A DNA stretch of 64,000 nt from Eubacteriales bacterium (GCA_030531555.1 JAUNNI010000002.1:31159-95158); one strand, 5' to 3'; counted from the first letter of the stretch, positions 36,159 to 45,399 are shown. Notes: a model not told the origin generated them from the sequence alone. Program-made: numbers and translations.

Positions 36159-37028
36159 ATGGCATTAGTATCAGCAAAAGAAATGCTTCAGAAAGCAAAA
36201 GCAGGACATTATGCAGTTGGACATTTCAACATCAACAACCTTGAATGGACAAAAGCTATTCTTGAAACAGCAGAAGAACTCAGATCCCCAGTTATCCTTG
36301 GTGTTTCCGAAGGTGCTGGAAAATACATGGGTGGATACAAAACAGTTGTAGGTATGGTTAATGGTTTACTTGAAGAATTAAAAATCACTGTACCTGTAGC
36401 TCTTCACCTTGACCACGGCAGCTACGAAGGTGCTAAAGCTTGTATCAATGCTGGTTTCTCCAGTGTTATGTTTGACGGTTCTCACCTTCCATTCGATGAA
36501 AACATTGCAAAAACAAAAGAACTTATTGCTTGCTGCGATATCCTTGGATTATCCCTTGAAGCAGAAGTTGGTTCCATCGGTGGAGAAGAAGACGGTGTTG
36601 TAGGTATGGGCGAATGTGCAGATCCTGCAGAATGTAAAGCAATCGCTGACCTTGGCGTTTCCATGTTAGCAGCTGGTATCGGTAACATCCACGGAAAATA
36701 CCCAGAAAACTGGCCAGGACTTCGTTTCGACGTTTTAGATGACATCCAGAAATTAACAGGAGATATGCCATTAGTATTACACGGTGGTACAGGTATCCCT
36801 GATGAAATGGTTGCTAAAGCAATCGATCTTGGTGTTTCCAAAATCAACGTTAACACAGAATGTCAGTTAGTATTCGCTGACGCTACACGTGCTTACATCG
36901 AAGCTGGTAAAGATCAGCAGGGTAAAGGTTTCGACCCTCGTAAACTTTTAGCTCCTGGTGCTGCAGCTATCAAAGCTAAAGTTAAAGAAAAAATGGAACT
37001 CTTCGGATCCGTTGGTAAAGCTGAATAA
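36159..37028 (+). CDS. fba: Class II fructose-bisphosphate aldolase
   Basis: This zinc-dependent glycolytic aldolase cleaves fructose 1,6-bisphosphate to triose phosphates. The 289-residue protein has GHFNINNLEWTKAI, the metal-binding ALHLDHGSYEGAK, VMFDGSHLPF, GNIHGKYPENWPG and LHGGTGIPDE, all typical of class II enzymes. The ATG at 36159 follows GGAGGT; the in-frame ATG at 36120 has no site. Codon use is extremely biased, as expected for a very abundant enzyme. Tagatose-bisphosphate aldolase is a less likely alternative. Confidence 0.94.
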   Translation: MALVSAKEMLQKAKAGHYAVGHFNINNLEWTKAILETAEELRSPVILGVSEGAGKYMGGYKTVVGMVNGLLEELKITVPVALHLDHGSYEGAKACINAGFSSVMFDGSHLPFDENIAKTKELIACCDILGLSLEAEVGSIGGEEDGVVGMGECADPAECKAIADLGVSMLAAGIGNIHGKYPENWPGLRFDVLDDIQKLTGDMPLVLHGGTGIPDEMVAKAIDLGVSKINVNTECQLVFADATRAYIEAGKDQQGKGFDPRKLLAPGAAAIKAKVKEKMELFGSVGKAE

Positions 37029-37063
37029 TTTTAAGTTATTACATCGAACTAATATAGAGATTC

Positions 37064-37097
37064 AAAGCCACCAAAGTTATTTTTGGTGGCTTTTTTT
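37064..37097 (+). terminator. Intrinsic terminator after fba
   Basis: AAAGCCACCAAA pairs with TTTGGTGGCTTT around a short AT loop and runs into T7. Confidence 0.9.
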
Positions 37098-37147
37098 CTA
37101 TTTTTGTTATATATTGTTATTGTAGTAATAAAAGAAGGAGGGCAGAC

Positions 37148-37801
37148 ATGAAATTCTTTTTAGACACAGCTATTGTAGAAGACATCAAAAAAGCAAATGA
37201 CATGGGGGTCATTTGTGGTGTAACTACTAACCCATCTTTAATTGCTAAATCCGGAAGAGATTTTGAAGAAGTAATCAAAGAGATTACAGAAATCGTGGAT
37301 GGACCAATTAGTGGGGAAGTAAAAGCTACTACTGTTGATGCAGAGGGTATGATTGCAGAAGGAAGAGCAATTGCCAAAATTCATCCGAACATGGTAGTTA
37401 AAATTCCTATGACAGTAGAAGGTTTAAAAGCATGTAAAGTTTTATCTGCTGAAGGTGTTAAAACAAATCTTACTTTGATTTTCAGCGCAAATCAGGCACT
37501 TCTTGCTGCAAGAGCAGGTGCTACTTACGTTTCTCCATTCCTTGGACGTCTTGATGACATCAATGTTAGAGGTGTGGATCTGATTCGTGAAATCGCTGAT
37601 ATCTTTGCTGTTGCCGGCATTGAAACAGAAATTATCGCAGCAAGCGTTCGTAATCCAATCCATGTAACAGATTGTGCATTGGCGGGTGCTCATATCGCGA
37701 CAGTTCCTTACAGTGTTATTGAACAGATGACAAAACATCCTTTAACAGATGCAGGAATCGTGAAATTCCAGAAAGACTATTTAGCTGTTTTTGGTGAATA
37801 A
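37148..37801 (+). CDS. tal: Transaldolase / fructose-6-phosphate aldolase family
   Basis: This 217-residue short transaldolase begins [16 protein letters not shown], followed by [13 protein letters not shown], the Schiff-base Lys in VVKIPMT and [11 protein letters not shown]-like [12 protein letters not shown]. This small class includes both transaldolase and fructose-6-phosphate aldolase (Fsa). The two transketolase genes next to it favour transaldolase in the non-oxidative pentose phosphate pathway. AGGAGGG precedes the ATG. Confidence 0.92.
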   Translation: MKFFLDTAIVEDIKKANDMGVICGVTTNPSLIAKSGRDFEEVIKEITEIVDGPISGEVKATTVDAEGMIAEGRAIAKIHPNMVVKIPMTVEGLKACKVLSAEGVKTNLTLIFSANQALLAARAGATYVSPFLGRLDDINVRGVDLIREIADIFAVAGIETEIIAASVRNPIHVTDCALAGAHIATVPYSVIEQMTKHPLTDAGIVKFQKDYLAVFGE

Positions 37802-37863
37802 ATAGTCGGATTGTTAACTTGGGTAACTATTAACAAAATATTAATATAAAGATGGAGATTATT

Positions 37864-38703
37864 ATGACAACATTAGAATTACAAAAGATGGCAGTCAAAG
37901 TTAGAAAGGGTGTTATCGAAGGCACTCATGCTGCTAAAGCTGGACATCCAGGCGGATCTCTTTCCGCAGCAGATGTTTTTACTTATCTTTATTTTGAAGA
38001 AATGAACATTGACCCAGCAGATCCTAAGAAGGAAGATCGTGACCGTTTCGTACTTTCTAAAGGTCACACAGCACCTGGTTTATATGCAGCTCTTGCAAAC
38101 CGTGGTTTCTTCCCAGTAGAAGATCTTCTTACACTTCGTCACATTGGTTCCCACCTTCAGGGACATCCATGTGTACATCATACACCTGGTATCGATATGT
38201 CCTCAGGTTCTTTAGGACAGGGTATCTCCGCTGCTGTAGGTATGGCTTTATCCGCAAAACTTTGTGGTAAAGATTACCGTACATACACACTTTTAGGTGA
38301 TGGTGAAATCCAGGAAGGTCAGGTATGGGAAGCAGCTATGTTCGCTGGACATCGCAAACTTGACAACCTTGTTGTAATCGTTGACAATAACGGACTTCAG
38401 ATTGATGGTAATATCGCAGACGTTTGTTCTCCATATCCAATTGATAAGAAATTTGAAGCATTCAATTTCCATGTAATCAATGTTGCAGATGGAAATGATA
38501 TGGAACAGCTTGCAGCTGCTTTCAAAGAAGCACGCGAAGTAAAAGGTATGCCAACTGCAATCATCATGAAAACTGTAAAAGGTAAAGGAGTTTCCTTCAT
38601 GGAAAATCAGGCTTCCTGGCATGGAACCGCTCCTAATGATGAACAGTACGCAATCGCTATGGAAGAATTATGCAAACTGGAGGAAGAATTATGTCAGAAG
38701 TAA
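37864..38703 (+). CDS. Transketolase, N-terminal subunit
   Basis: This 279-residue subunit carries the thiamine pyrophosphate-binding half of transketolase: GTHAAKAGHPGGSLSAADV, SKGHTAPGLYAALA, the GHPCVHHTPGID loop and the TPP motif GDGEIQEGQVWEAAMFAGHRKLDN (about residues 144-167). Splitting into two genes is common in clostridia and archaea. The ATG at 37864 follows GGAG at 37855; the ATG at 37852 lies within that site. Its end overlaps the start of the C-terminal subunit by 13 bases. Confidence 0.94.
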   Translation: MTTLELQKMAVKVRKGVIEGTHAAKAGHPGGSLSAADVFTYLYFEEMNIDPADPKKEDRDRFVLSKGHTAPGLYAALANRGFFPVEDLLTLRHIGSHLQGHPCVHHTPGIDMSSGSLGQGISAAVGMALSAKLCGKDYRTYTLLGDGEIQEGQVWEAAMFAGHRKLDNLVVIVDNNGLQIDGNIADVCSPYPIDKKFEAFNFHVINVADGNDMEQLAAAFKEAREVKGMPTAIIMKTVKGKGVSFMENQASWHGTAPNDEQYAIAMEELCKLEEELCQK

Positions 38704-39629
38704 AGAAGATCGCTACAAGAGAAAGCTACGGTAATGCTCTTGCAGAATTAGGAAAAGAGCATGAAAATTTAGTAGTTTTAGACGCAGACCTTGCAGGTGC
38801 TACAAAAACTGGTATTTTCAAAAAAGCATTCCCAGATCGTCATATCGACTGTGGTATCGCTGAAGCAAACATGGTAACAATCGCAGCTGGTCTTGCTACC
38901 ACAGGTCTTGTACCATTTGCCAGCACATTTGCTATGTTCGCAGCAGGACGTGCATTCGAACAGATTCGTAACTCCGTTGGCTACCCAGCACTTAACGTTA
39001 AAATTGGTGCTACACATGCTGGTATCACAGTAGGTGAAGACGGTGCTACCCATCAGTGTAACGAAGATATCGCTCTTATGAGAACAATTCCTGGGATGAC
39101 AATCATCAACCCATCTGATGATGTAGAAGCAAAAGCTGCTGTAAAAGCTGCTTATGAAACAGATGGTCCTTTCTACTTACGTTTTGGACGTCTTGCTGTT
39201 CCAGTAATCAATGATAATGCTGATTACAAATTTGAAATCGGTAAAGGTATCGTTTTAAGAGAAGGTAAAGATCTCACAATCATCGCTTCTGGTGTTCCTG
39301 TAGCTGCTGCTGTAGAAGCTGCTGAAATGCTTGCTGCTGATGGAATCGATGCAAAAGTTATCAACATCCATACAATCAAACCTCTTGATGATGAATTAGT
39401 TATCGCTGCTGCAAAAGAAACTGGTAAAGTATTTACAGTAGAAGAACACTCCATTATAGGTGGTCTTGGTGGTGCTGTTTGTGAATGTCTCTCCGGTGCT
39501 TGCCCAGTTCCTGTAAAACGTATTGGTGTAAATGACTGTTACGGATACTCAGGTCCAGCTGTAAAACTTCTTGAAGAATACGGACTTGACGCTAAAGGTA
39601 TCTACAAAACAATCAAAGAATCTTTATAA
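38691..39629 (+). CDS. Transketolase, C-terminal subunit
   Basis: This 312-residue subunit has the pyrimidine-binding and C-terminal domains of transketolase. It shows VVLDADLAGATKTGIF, the catalytic Glu in CGIAEANMVTIAAGLA, THAGITVGEDGATHQ and a C-terminal VFTVEEHSIIGGLGGAV. The ATG at 38691 follows GGAGGA and overlaps the previous gene by 13 bases, which implies coupled translation to give equal amounts of the two subunits. The nested-palindrome element copy 2 begins 7 bases after the stop. Confidence 0.94.
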   Translation: MSEVKKIATRESYGNALAELGKEHENLVVLDADLAGATKTGIFKKAFPDRHIDCGIAEANMVTIAAGLATTGLVPFASTFAMFAAGRAFEQIRNSVGYPALNVKIGATHAGITVGEDGATHQCNEDIALMRTIPGMTIINPSDDVEAKAAVKAAYETDGPFYLRFGRLAVPVINDNADYKFEIGKGIVLREGKDLTIIASGVPVAAAVEAAEMLAADGIDAKVINIHTIKPLDDELVIAAAKETGKVFTVEEHSIIGGLGGAVCECLSGACPVPVKRIGVNDCYGYSGPAVKLLEEYGLDAKGIYKTIKESL

Positions 39630-39635
39630 TATGGC

Positions 39636-39906
39636 GTGGCACAAAGGCCACCCCTCACGACAATCAAGCTGTCGCATTTTTGCGGCAGCTTTTTTGTGTG
39701 GGCAGCACAGTTACAACTATGTAAAAAAGGGTAGGGCACACTTATATTTCGCGGATACGCTAAACGCTCCCAATCCGCTTCATATAAGTGTGCCCTACCC
39801 TTTCCTCTACCTATTGAATGCTGCCCTCCTCAATAAAATCCTCATAAAAATGCGACAGTTTTTTTGTCGTGTATGCCGCGCCCAATGCCGTGGCGCTTTG
39901 TGCCAC
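39636..39906 (+). repeat. Nested-palindrome element, copy 2
   Basis: Five stems nest around a 34-nt core (39748-39781) that matches copy 1 at 28 of 34 bases. GTGGCACAAAG (39636-39646) pairs with 39896-39906; CACGACA (39656-39662) with 39865-39871; a perfect 13-base arm (39669-39681) with 39846-39858; GGGCAGCA (39700-39707) with 39819-39826; and a perfect 22-base arm (39726-39747) with 39782-39803. Apart from the core and the GTCGCATTTTTGCGG-type region, the arm sequences differ from copy 1 while pairing is kept. A flank GGACGGAAGG is shared with copy 1. Confidence 0.85.
39666..39696 (+). terminator. Intrinsic terminator within nested-palindrome copy 2
   Basis: AAGCTGTCGCA and TGCGGCAGCTT form an 11-bp stem (with one G-T pair) around TTTT, followed by T5. 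As in copy 1, the left arm can alternatively pair with a distant segment (39846-39858). Confidence 0.7.
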
Positions 39907-39958
39907 TACGCATTGAGGGACGGAAGGGAGAAGTGAATGGAGGATGATAATAAAATAT

Positions 39959-39996
39959 AAAGGGGAAAGGATCCTTTTCAAAATCCTTTCCCCTTT
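39959..39996 (-). terminator. Terminator after the HU-S4 operon
   Basis: AAAGGGGAAAGGAT and ATCCTTTCCCCTTT form a perfect 14-bp stem. On the minus strand a T-rich tract follows. The stem is also correctly placed to stop plus-strand readthrough. Confidence 0.7.
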
Positions 39997-39997
39997 C

Positions 39998-40040
39998 GGT
40001 CAGTTTTCAGCGCTTTTTAGGGACATTCGAAGGCCGCTTT
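39998..40040 (-). repeat. 43-nt conserved 3'-UTR element, copy B
   Basis: This matches 13988-14030 at 39 of 43 positions. It lies 26 nt beyond the stop codon of the minus-strand S4 gene and directly before the terminator hairpin at 39959-39996. Confidence 0.75.
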
Positions 40041-40065
40041 TATCGCGATAGTCCCATGTGATTAT

Positions 40066-40305
40066 CTATAAATATTTAAACAGTTCTTTTGCTTCGTCTT
40101 TCTTTGCAGTGTCTTTTACGTCAAGGATCTCTGCCTTTACTGTTTTTGTTCCAAATGCAATCTCTAAAATATCGCCTTCCTTGACATTTAAGCTGGCTTT
40201 TGCCACTTTACCATTTACAAGAACTCGACCTGCATCACATGCCTCATTGGCTACCGTGCGACGTTTAATTAAACGGGAAACCTTCAAAAACTTATCAAGT
40301 CTCAT
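40066..40305 (-). CDS. Small S4-domain RNA-binding protein (RqcP/HslR-like)
   Basis: The 79-residue protein is almost entirely an S4 domain: MRLDKFLKVSRLIKRRTVANE, AGRVLVNGKVAKAS and VKEGDILEI. In Bacillus the corresponding YabO (RqcP) assists ribosome-associated quality control together with RqcH, and Escherichia HslR binds free 50S subunits. The gene follows that for HU on the same strand with 14 bases between, an arrangement common in clostridia. Its 3' region contains the 43-nt element. Confidence 0.9.
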   Translation of the reverse strand: MRLDKFLKVSRLIKRRTVANEACDAGRVLVNGKVAKASLNVKEGDILEIAFGTKTVKAEILDVKDTAKKDEAKELFKYL

Positions 40306-40319
40306 GGATTTCCTCCGGA

Positions 40320-40595
40320 CTAGTTGTTAACTTTTTCTTTTAAAGCTTTCATAGCTTTGAATTTTGGTACTTTGCAAGCTGGGATTGTGATGCTTTCTTT
40401 TGTGATAGGATTGATACCCTGACGTTCTGCTCTTTCAGAAACTTCAAATGTACCAAAGCCAGCAAGCTGGATTTTTTCGCCTTTATTAAGTTCATCACCT
40501 ACTACGTCGATGAATGCTTTTAATGCGGAATCAGCATCTTTTTTTGTTAAAGCTGTTTTTTCTGCAATTGCTGCAACTAATTCTGTTTTATTCAT
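40320..40595 (-). CDS. hup: HU-family DNA-binding protein
   Basis: This 91-residue nucleoid protein begins MNKTELVAAIAEKTALTKKD and has the HU core GFGTFEVSERAERQGINP with the DNA-inserting proline, then ACKVPKFKAMKALKEKV. The ATG at 40595 is chosen because GGAGGA lies just upstream on the minus strand; the open frame extends 8 codons further. HU compacts and bends DNA. The gene is first in a two-gene operon with the S4 protein. Confidence 0.95.
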   Translation of the reverse strand: MNKTELVAAIAEKTALTKKDADSALKAFIDVVGDELNKGEKIQLAGFGTFEVSERAERQGINPITKESITIPACKVPKFKAMKALKEKVNN

Positions 40596-40831
40596 AATAA
40601 AATCCTCCAAATATCGCATGAATATGCGTTTAACCTTTGTTTTTTAGCATTTCCTTATTAGTTATAATGGTTTCTTAATCATTTGTCAAGACAATTTCAT
40701 ACGGTTTCCTTAATTAAAGAAATTTACTATTTTTGTTGAAAAAAATGGCTGGAACGATTAGAATAAGCAGATAGACAGTTTGGATTTATGTCAGGATGAA
40801 ATAACATTCACAACTTAAAAAGGATGGATCT

Positions 40832-41218
40832 ATGGGGAATAATCGAAGAAGAAATCGCAAAAAACCGAAAATACAAAAACAAAAGAAGAAGTTCTTTAGC
40901 AAAAAGAATATTATTGTCTGGCTTTTGGTACTGATTGTAATGGTAGGTATTTTTATTGCATATATGAATATCGAAAGAAAAATCTCCCGATATGAGAAAG
41001 TGATCAATGAGCTTTCTACGGAGATTAAGGATTTGGAGAAAACTAATAAATCTTTAGAAAGTCAGATGGATAGCATTAACACGGATGATTATATTGAAAA
41101 GATGGCCAGAGAAAGACTGGGTATGGTGAAAGAAGGAGAGATTCTCTTGAAACAGTCTGAGCAGGAGGAAGGAAGCACACAGCAATCCCAAAAACAGAGT
41201 CAGAAGAAGAGCAAATAA
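40832..41218 (+). CDS. Septum formation initiator (DivIC/FtsB-like)
   Basis: The 128-residue protein has a very basic cytoplasmic N terminus, one membrane helix (IIVWLLVLIVMVGIFIAYM) and an extracytoplasmic coiled coil (NELSTEIKDLEKTNKSLES), then DDYIEKMARERLGMVKEGE, the DivIC/FtsB family signature. It should be part of the FtsB-FtsL-FtsQ-like divisome complex. AAAGGAT precedes the ATG. tilS, hpt and ftsH lie downstream beyond a tRNA gene, the usual order in Firmicutes. Confidence 0.88.
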   Translation: MGNNRRRNRKKPKIQKQKKKFFSKKNIIVWLLVLIVMVGIFIAYMNIERKISRYEKVINELSTEIKDLEKTNKSLESQMDSINTDDYIEKMARERLGMVKEGEILLKQSEQEEGSTQQSQKQSQKKSK

Positions 41219-41272
41219 ACTTTAGAAAAAAATGTTAGTTGGAAAGATACTTGTTATAATATAAAATAATTG

Positions 41273-41302
41273 TTGACAAAATTAGTACAATAATGATATA
41301 CT
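41273..41302 (+). promoter_or_regulatory. Sigma-A promoter of tRNA-Met
   Basis: A perfect TTGACA (41273-41278) and TATACT (41297-41302) are separated by 18 bases and end 15 bases before the mature tRNA. Confidence 0.8.
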
Positions 41303-41317
41303 CTCACTTGTGAGTGC

Positions 41318-41391
41318 GGCGGGATAGCTCAGTTGGCTAGAGCACACGGTTCATACCCGTGGTGTCGCTGGTTCGAATCCAGTTCCCGCTA
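41318..41391 (+). tRNA. tRNA-Met (CAT), elongator type
   Basis: This 74-base cloverleaf has acceptor GGCGGGA pairing with TCCCGCT (G1-T72 wobble), discriminator A, the D arm AGCTCAGTTGGCTAGAGC, anticodon stem CACGG/CCGTG with loop TTCATAC (anticodon CAT) and the T arm GCTGG TTCGAAT CCAGT. CCA is not encoded. The loop and acceptor match elongator tRNA-Met of Bacillus better than tRNA-Ile2 (which has CTCATAA) or initiator tRNA. Confidence 0.95.
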
Positions 41392-41397
41392 CTGACC

Positions 41398-41427
41398 AAC
41401 CGCAGATTTTTATCTGCGGTTTTTTTG
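41398..41427 (+). terminator. Intrinsic terminator after tRNA-Met
   Basis: AACCGCAGAT and ATCTGCGGTT form a 10-bp stem around a T-rich loop and run into T8. Confidence 0.9.
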
Positions 41428-41500
41428 TTTTTCATTTTAAGTAATGTCCCGCTTTTTATTTGGGAGGCTTATCTTTTTGACTGTATGGCAGGAGACTTTT

Positions 41501-42916
41501 ATGTGGGAAAAAATTAATCGGTATGTCAAAAAAAATCATATGATTGAGCCTGGTGACAGGGTTCTTCTGGGGATTTCTGGCGGTGCGGACTCTGTGGCTC
41601 TTGCAAGATATCTTCTTATATTAAGGGAGAAGGGAATCATCGATTTGTATGCCATCCATGTCAATCATCAGCTGCGAGGCGAGGAGGCACAAAGAGACGC
41701 TGATTTCGTTCTTGCTTTTTGTGACCACTGGCACATCCCATGTGAGATTGTCACAGAGGATGTTACGGGTTATGCAAAAAAGAGGAAACGATCCCTGGAG
41801 GAAGCCGGGAGAGAAATCCGTTATGCCAAGATGGAAGAGTACGCCGAAAAATATCATTGCAGTAAGATCGCTTTGGCGCACCATGCAGATGATTTGGCAG
41901 AAACCATGATTTTTCGTATGCTTCGAGGGACAGGACCGGAGGGACTTGTGGGGATTCTTCCAATTTATAAAAATCGAATTCGTCCTCTTTTATGTGTGGA
42001 TAAAAAAGAGATTCTGGAATATTTACTGGAAAATGAGCAGGCTTATGTGGAAGATAGCAGTAACCAGGAGATTGATTATAGTAGAAATTATATTCGTAGC
42101 CTGATTCTCCCGAAAATGAGAGAGGTCAATACACAGGCAGTGAGCCATATGGGGGATTTGTCTGAGAAACTGGAAGCACAAAATTCTTTTGTGAAGAAGC
42201 AGTTGGATAAAATCTATGAAGAGCAGGTTATCCGTCAGGAAAAGGGGCTGGGAATTGCCATATCATTTTTTGAGAAAGAGGATTCCTTTGTAAGAAGTGA
42301 GCTGATTCGTAGAATGTTGTTTGATTTTTGTGGAAAACGCAGAGATCTTGCGGCAGTCCATGTGGATATCGTTGAGAATTTATTAGAAAAAGACAGCGGT
42401 AAGTATAATCTTCTTCCCTATCAAATGATTGCTTATCGAGGGGAAGAGGTACTTTGGATTGGGCATAAGGATCTGCTTTTAAAGGAAGATGGACAGCAGG
42501 CGGAATCATTTTATGTGGAGATACCCAGAGAACAATTGGAAAAGAATGAAAACTATGAGGTGATCATCGGAAAGGACGAAAAGATGATATTTTATCTGTC
42601 GGATGATCTTGAAGGGGAAATCCCTAAAAATGATTGTATCAAATGCTTTGATTATGATAAAATAAAATGTACGCTATCTATACGTACAAGGAAAAAGGGG
42701 GATTATCTTGTACTAGATGATTCTGGTAAAAGAAAAATGATTCGAAGATATTTTATTGATGAAAAAATTCCATGTCATCAAAGAGACCAGATCCTTCTTT
42801 TGGCGGAGGAGAATCATGTTCTTTGTGTGAATGGAAAGAGAATCAGTGAGGCCTATAAGGTGACGAAATCTACAAAACGTATCCTTAAGGTTCGATATCT
42901 GAAGAATGAATTGTAA
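41501..42916 (+). CDS. tilS: tRNA(Ile)-lysidine synthetase
   Basis: TilS converts the CAU anticodon cytidine of tRNA-Ile2 to lysidine, so that it reads AUA codons. The 471-residue protein has the PP-loop motif LLGISGGADSVALARYL, the IHVNHQLRGEEAQRDADFV segment, ALAHHADDLAETM, and a C-terminal TilS domain ending near VNGKRISEAYKV. AGGAGA precedes the ATG at 41501; the open frame upstream has no site. It lies directly ahead of hpt and ftsH, the conserved Firmicutes order. Confidence 0.94.
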   Translation: MWEKINRYVKKNHMIEPGDRVLLGISGGADSVALARYLLILREKGIIDLYAIHVNHQLRGEEAQRDADFVLAFCDHWHIPCEIVTEDVTGYAKKRKRSLEEAGREIRYAKMEEYAEKYHCSKIALAHHADDLAETMIFRMLRGTGPEGLVGILPIYKNRIRPLLCVDKKEILEYLLENEQAYVEDSSNQEIDYSRNYIRSLILPKMREVNTQAVSHMGDLSEKLEAQNSFVKKQLDKIYEEQVIRQEKGLGIAISFFEKEDSFVRSELIRRMLFDFCGKRRDLAAVHVDIVENLLEKDSGKYNLLPYQMIAYRGEEVLWIGHKDLLLKEDGQQAESFYVEIPREQLEKNENYEVIIGKDEKMIFYLSDDLEGEIPKNDCIKCFDYDKIKCTLSIRTRKKGDYLVLDDSGKRKMIRRYFIDEKIPCHQRDQILLLAEENHVLCVNGKRISEAYKVTKSTKRILKVRYLKNEL

Positions 42917-42934
42917 AATTGGAGGTATGATAAT

Positions 42935-43465
42935 ATGGCAGAAAAAATTAGTGTTCTTATTCCAAGAGAAAAAGTGGAAGAACGTATTCAGGAGATGGCA
43001 GCACAGATCAACAAGGACTACGAAGGAAAACAGCTCCATTTGATTACTATCTTAAAGGGTGGAGTATTTTTTGCCTGTGAGCTTGCAAAACATATTACTG
43101 TGCCAGTTTCTCTTGATTTTATGCAGGTTTCCAGCTATGGAGACGGTACAAAAAGCTCTGGTATTGTTCGAATCAAAAAAGACCTTGATGAAACCTTAGA
43201 AGGAAAAGAAGTTCTTATTGTGGAAGATATCATTGATTCTGGAATTACTCTCCATTATCTTATGCCTGTTTTAGAACAGAGACAACCAGCCAGCTTGAAA
43301 CTTTGTGCGCTTTTAAGCAAACCAGATCGCAGACAGAAAGAAGTTGATATCTCTTATCTCGGATTCAATATTCCAGACGAATTTGTAATTGGCTATGGTC
43401 TTGATTACGCACAGAAATATAGAAATCTCCCATACATCGGTGTGGTTGAACTTGATGAGGAATAA
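42935..43465 (+). CDS. hpt: Hypoxanthine phosphoribosyltransferase
   Basis: This enzyme salvages hypoxanthine and guanine using PRPP. The 176-residue protein shows ITILKGGVFFACELAKH, SSYGDGTKSSG and the PRPP-binding VLIVEDIIDSGITL, with DEFVIGYGLDYAQKYRNLP near the C terminus. It lies 18 bases after tilS and 34 bases before ftsH. GGAGGT precedes the ATG. Confidence 0.95.
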   Translation: MAEKISVLIPREKVEERIQEMAAQINKDYEGKQLHLITILKGGVFFACELAKHITVPVSLDFMQVSSYGDGTKSSGIVRIKKDLDETLEGKEVLIVEDIIDSGITLHYLMPVLEQRQPASLKLCALLSKPDRRQKEVDISYLGFNIPDEFVIGYGLDYAQKYRNLPYIGVVELDEE

Positions 43466-43499
43466 ACCAAGATGTCAGGGAAATAGGAAGGAGTAATAT

Positions 43500-45326
43500 T
43501 TGGGAAAAAGTTATCGAAATTTAATTGTTTTTATCCTGATGCTTGCTTTATTATATTCTGCAACAGGATATTTTTCAGACCGTATGGCTACTTCGGATAA
43601 TGCTTACACTTACGCACAGTTTTTAAAGGATCTGTCTGCAAAGAAAGTGGAGAATGTTCGGATTTCTCAGAATGAAGAGGTACCAACGGGCTCTGTTACG
43701 ATCAATTTGAAAAATGATCCGAAATACTATACATTTTATGTATCTGACGTCAATGAAACCATTGAGAAGATTCAGAATACAGATGTGGAGTATGCTCTTA
43801 CGGATGTCAAACATAGCAGCAATCTTTTGAATAATGTACTTCCGGTATGCCTCGGTATGATTCTGGTAATGATCTTCATGACCATGATGATGAATCGAAA
43901 TGCCGGTGGCGGCAGCAAGATGGCCAATTTTGGCAAAAGCCGCGCACAGATGATAGATTCCGATTCTATAAAGATTGGCTTTGACAATGTGGCAGGCCTT
44001 CATGAAGAAAAGGAAGAATTAGAAGAAATCGTTGATTTCTTGAAAAATCCTGGAAAATATATTGAACTGGGTGCCCGCATTCCAAAAGGAGTTCTTCTTG
44101 TGGGGCCTCCGGGAACTGGTAAAACATTGCTGGCAAAAGCAGTAGCAGGTGAGGCACATGTTCCATTTTTCAGTATTTCTGGATCTGACTTTGTGGAAAT
44201 GTTTGTTGGTGTTGGTGCATCCCGTGCCCGCGATCTTTTTGAAGATGCCAAAAAGAATGCCCCATGTATTGTTTTCATCGATGAAATTGATGCGGTAGGT
44301 CGTCGTCGTGGTACTGGACTTGGCGGTGGTCATGATGAAAGAGAGCAGACTCTTAATCAGCTCTTGGTAGAGATGGATGGTTTTGGCGTCAATGAAGGAA
44401 TCATTGTCATGGCCGCAACGAACCGTGTGGATATCCTTGATCCAGCCATTCTTCGTCCGGGTCGTTTTGACCGAAAAGTTTCCATTGGTCGTCCGGATGT
44501 CAGAGGAAGAGAAGAAATTCTTCGTGTTCATACCAAAGGAAAGAAACTTGCAGAAGATGTGGATATTGAGCAGGTGGCAAGAACCACACCTGGATTTTCC
44601 GGTGCGGATCTCGAAAACCTTGTTAATGAATCCGCTATTCATGCTGCGAGAGAAAACAGCAGATACATTCGTATGAGTGATATCAAAAAAGCATTTATCA
44701 AAGTAGGAATCGGTACCGAGAAGAAATCCCGACTGATTCCGGAAAAAGAAAGAAGAATTACAGCTTATCATGAAGCGGGACATGCGATTTTATTCCATCT
44801 CCTTCCAGATGTGGGACCGGTTTATACCGTATCCATCATTCCGACTGGAATGGGTGCTGCCGGTTATACCATGCCACTTCCTGAAAATGATAATGTATTT
44901 AATACCAAAGGAAAAATGATTCAGGATATCAAAGTTGGCATGGGTGGACGTATCGCAGAAGAATTGATTTTTGATGATATTACCACAGGTGCTTCTCAGG
45001 ATATCAAGGGAGTAACTTCCACAGCAAGAGCAATGGTGACCCAATACGGTATGTCTGAAAAACTGGGATTCTTGAACTATGAACAAGATAGTGATGAAGT
45101 TTTCCTTGGAAAAGATCTTGGTCATGCCAGAGCATTTGGTGAAGATGTAGCCAGAATCATTGATGAGGAAGTAAAACGCATCGTTGATGAATGTTATGCC
45201 GATGCAAAACGAATCTTAGAAGAGAACATGGATGTGTTACATCAGTGTGCAGCCTTACTTCTTGAAAAAGAACGTATCAATCGCGATGAATTCGAAAGTC
45301 TTTTCAAAATGAAAGATAATGCATAA
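43500..45326 (+). CDS. ftsH: ATP-dependent zinc metalloprotease FtsH, canonical copy
   Basis: This 608-residue membrane-bound AAA+ protease sits in the usual tilS-hpt-ftsH context. Membrane helices lie near residues 7-24 and 112-131. Walker A is GPPGTGKT (202-209), Walker [16 protein letters not shown], arginine finger region RPGRFDRKV, and the zinc site HEAGH (424-428), with [16 protein letters not shown] supplying the third ligand. It degrades membrane and short-lived cytosolic proteins. The TTG start at 43500 is supported by AAGGAG about 8 bases upstream. Compared with the copy at 5555 it lacks the long acidic tail. Confidence 0.95.
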   Translation: MGKSYRNLIVFILMLALLYSATGYFSDRMATSDNAYTYAQFLKDLSAKKVENVRISQNEEVPTGSVTINLKNDPKYYTFYVSDVNETIEKIQNTDVEYALTDVKHSSNLLNNVLPVCLGMILVMIFMTMMMNRNAGGGSKMANFGKSRAQMIDSDSIKIGFDNVAGLHEEKEELEEIVDFLKNPGKYIELGARIPKGVLLVGPPGTGKTLLAKAVAGEAHVPFFSISGSDFVEMFVGVGASRARDLFEDAKKNAPCIVFIDEIDAVGRRRGTGLGGGHDEREQTLNQLLVEMDGFGVNEGIIVMAATNRVDILDPAILRPGRFDRKVSIGRPDVRGREEILRVHTKGKKLAEDVDIEQVARTTPGFSGADLENLVNESAIHAARENSRYIRMSDIKKAFIKVGIGTEKKSRLIPEKERRITAYHEAGHAILFHLLPDVGPVYTVSIIPTGMGAAGYTMPLPENDNVFNTKGKMIQDIKVGMGGRIAEELIFDDITTGASQDIKGVTSTARAMVTQYGMSEKLGFLNYEQDSDEVFLGKDLGHARAFGEDVARIIDEEVKRIVDECYADAKRILEENMDVLHQCAALLLEKERINRDEFESLFKMKDNA

Positions 45327-45353
45327 ATACTTCAAAAATAATACTTTAATATA

Positions 45354-45399
45354 AAAAAAACCTACTTTTTCAACAAAAAATGAAAGAGTAGGTTTTTTT
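45354..45399 (+). terminator. Intrinsic terminator after ftsH
   Basis: AAAAAAACCTACT pairs with AGTAGGTTTTTTT (13 bp) around a 20-base loop. Confidence 0.85.

Noticed and set aside
38670-38703. Fusion of the two transketolase halves
   Set aside because: The two genes are in different frames with a normal stop and start overlapping by 13 bases; this is the usual split form and not a frameshifted fusion.
41318-41391. tRNA with CAT anticodon next to tilS, possibly the tRNA-Ile2 substrate of TilS
   Set aside because: The anticodon loop TTCATAC, the CACGG/CCGTG stem and the G1-T72 pair match elongator tRNA-Met. tRNA-Ile2 of Bacillus has loop CTCATAA and a different acceptor.
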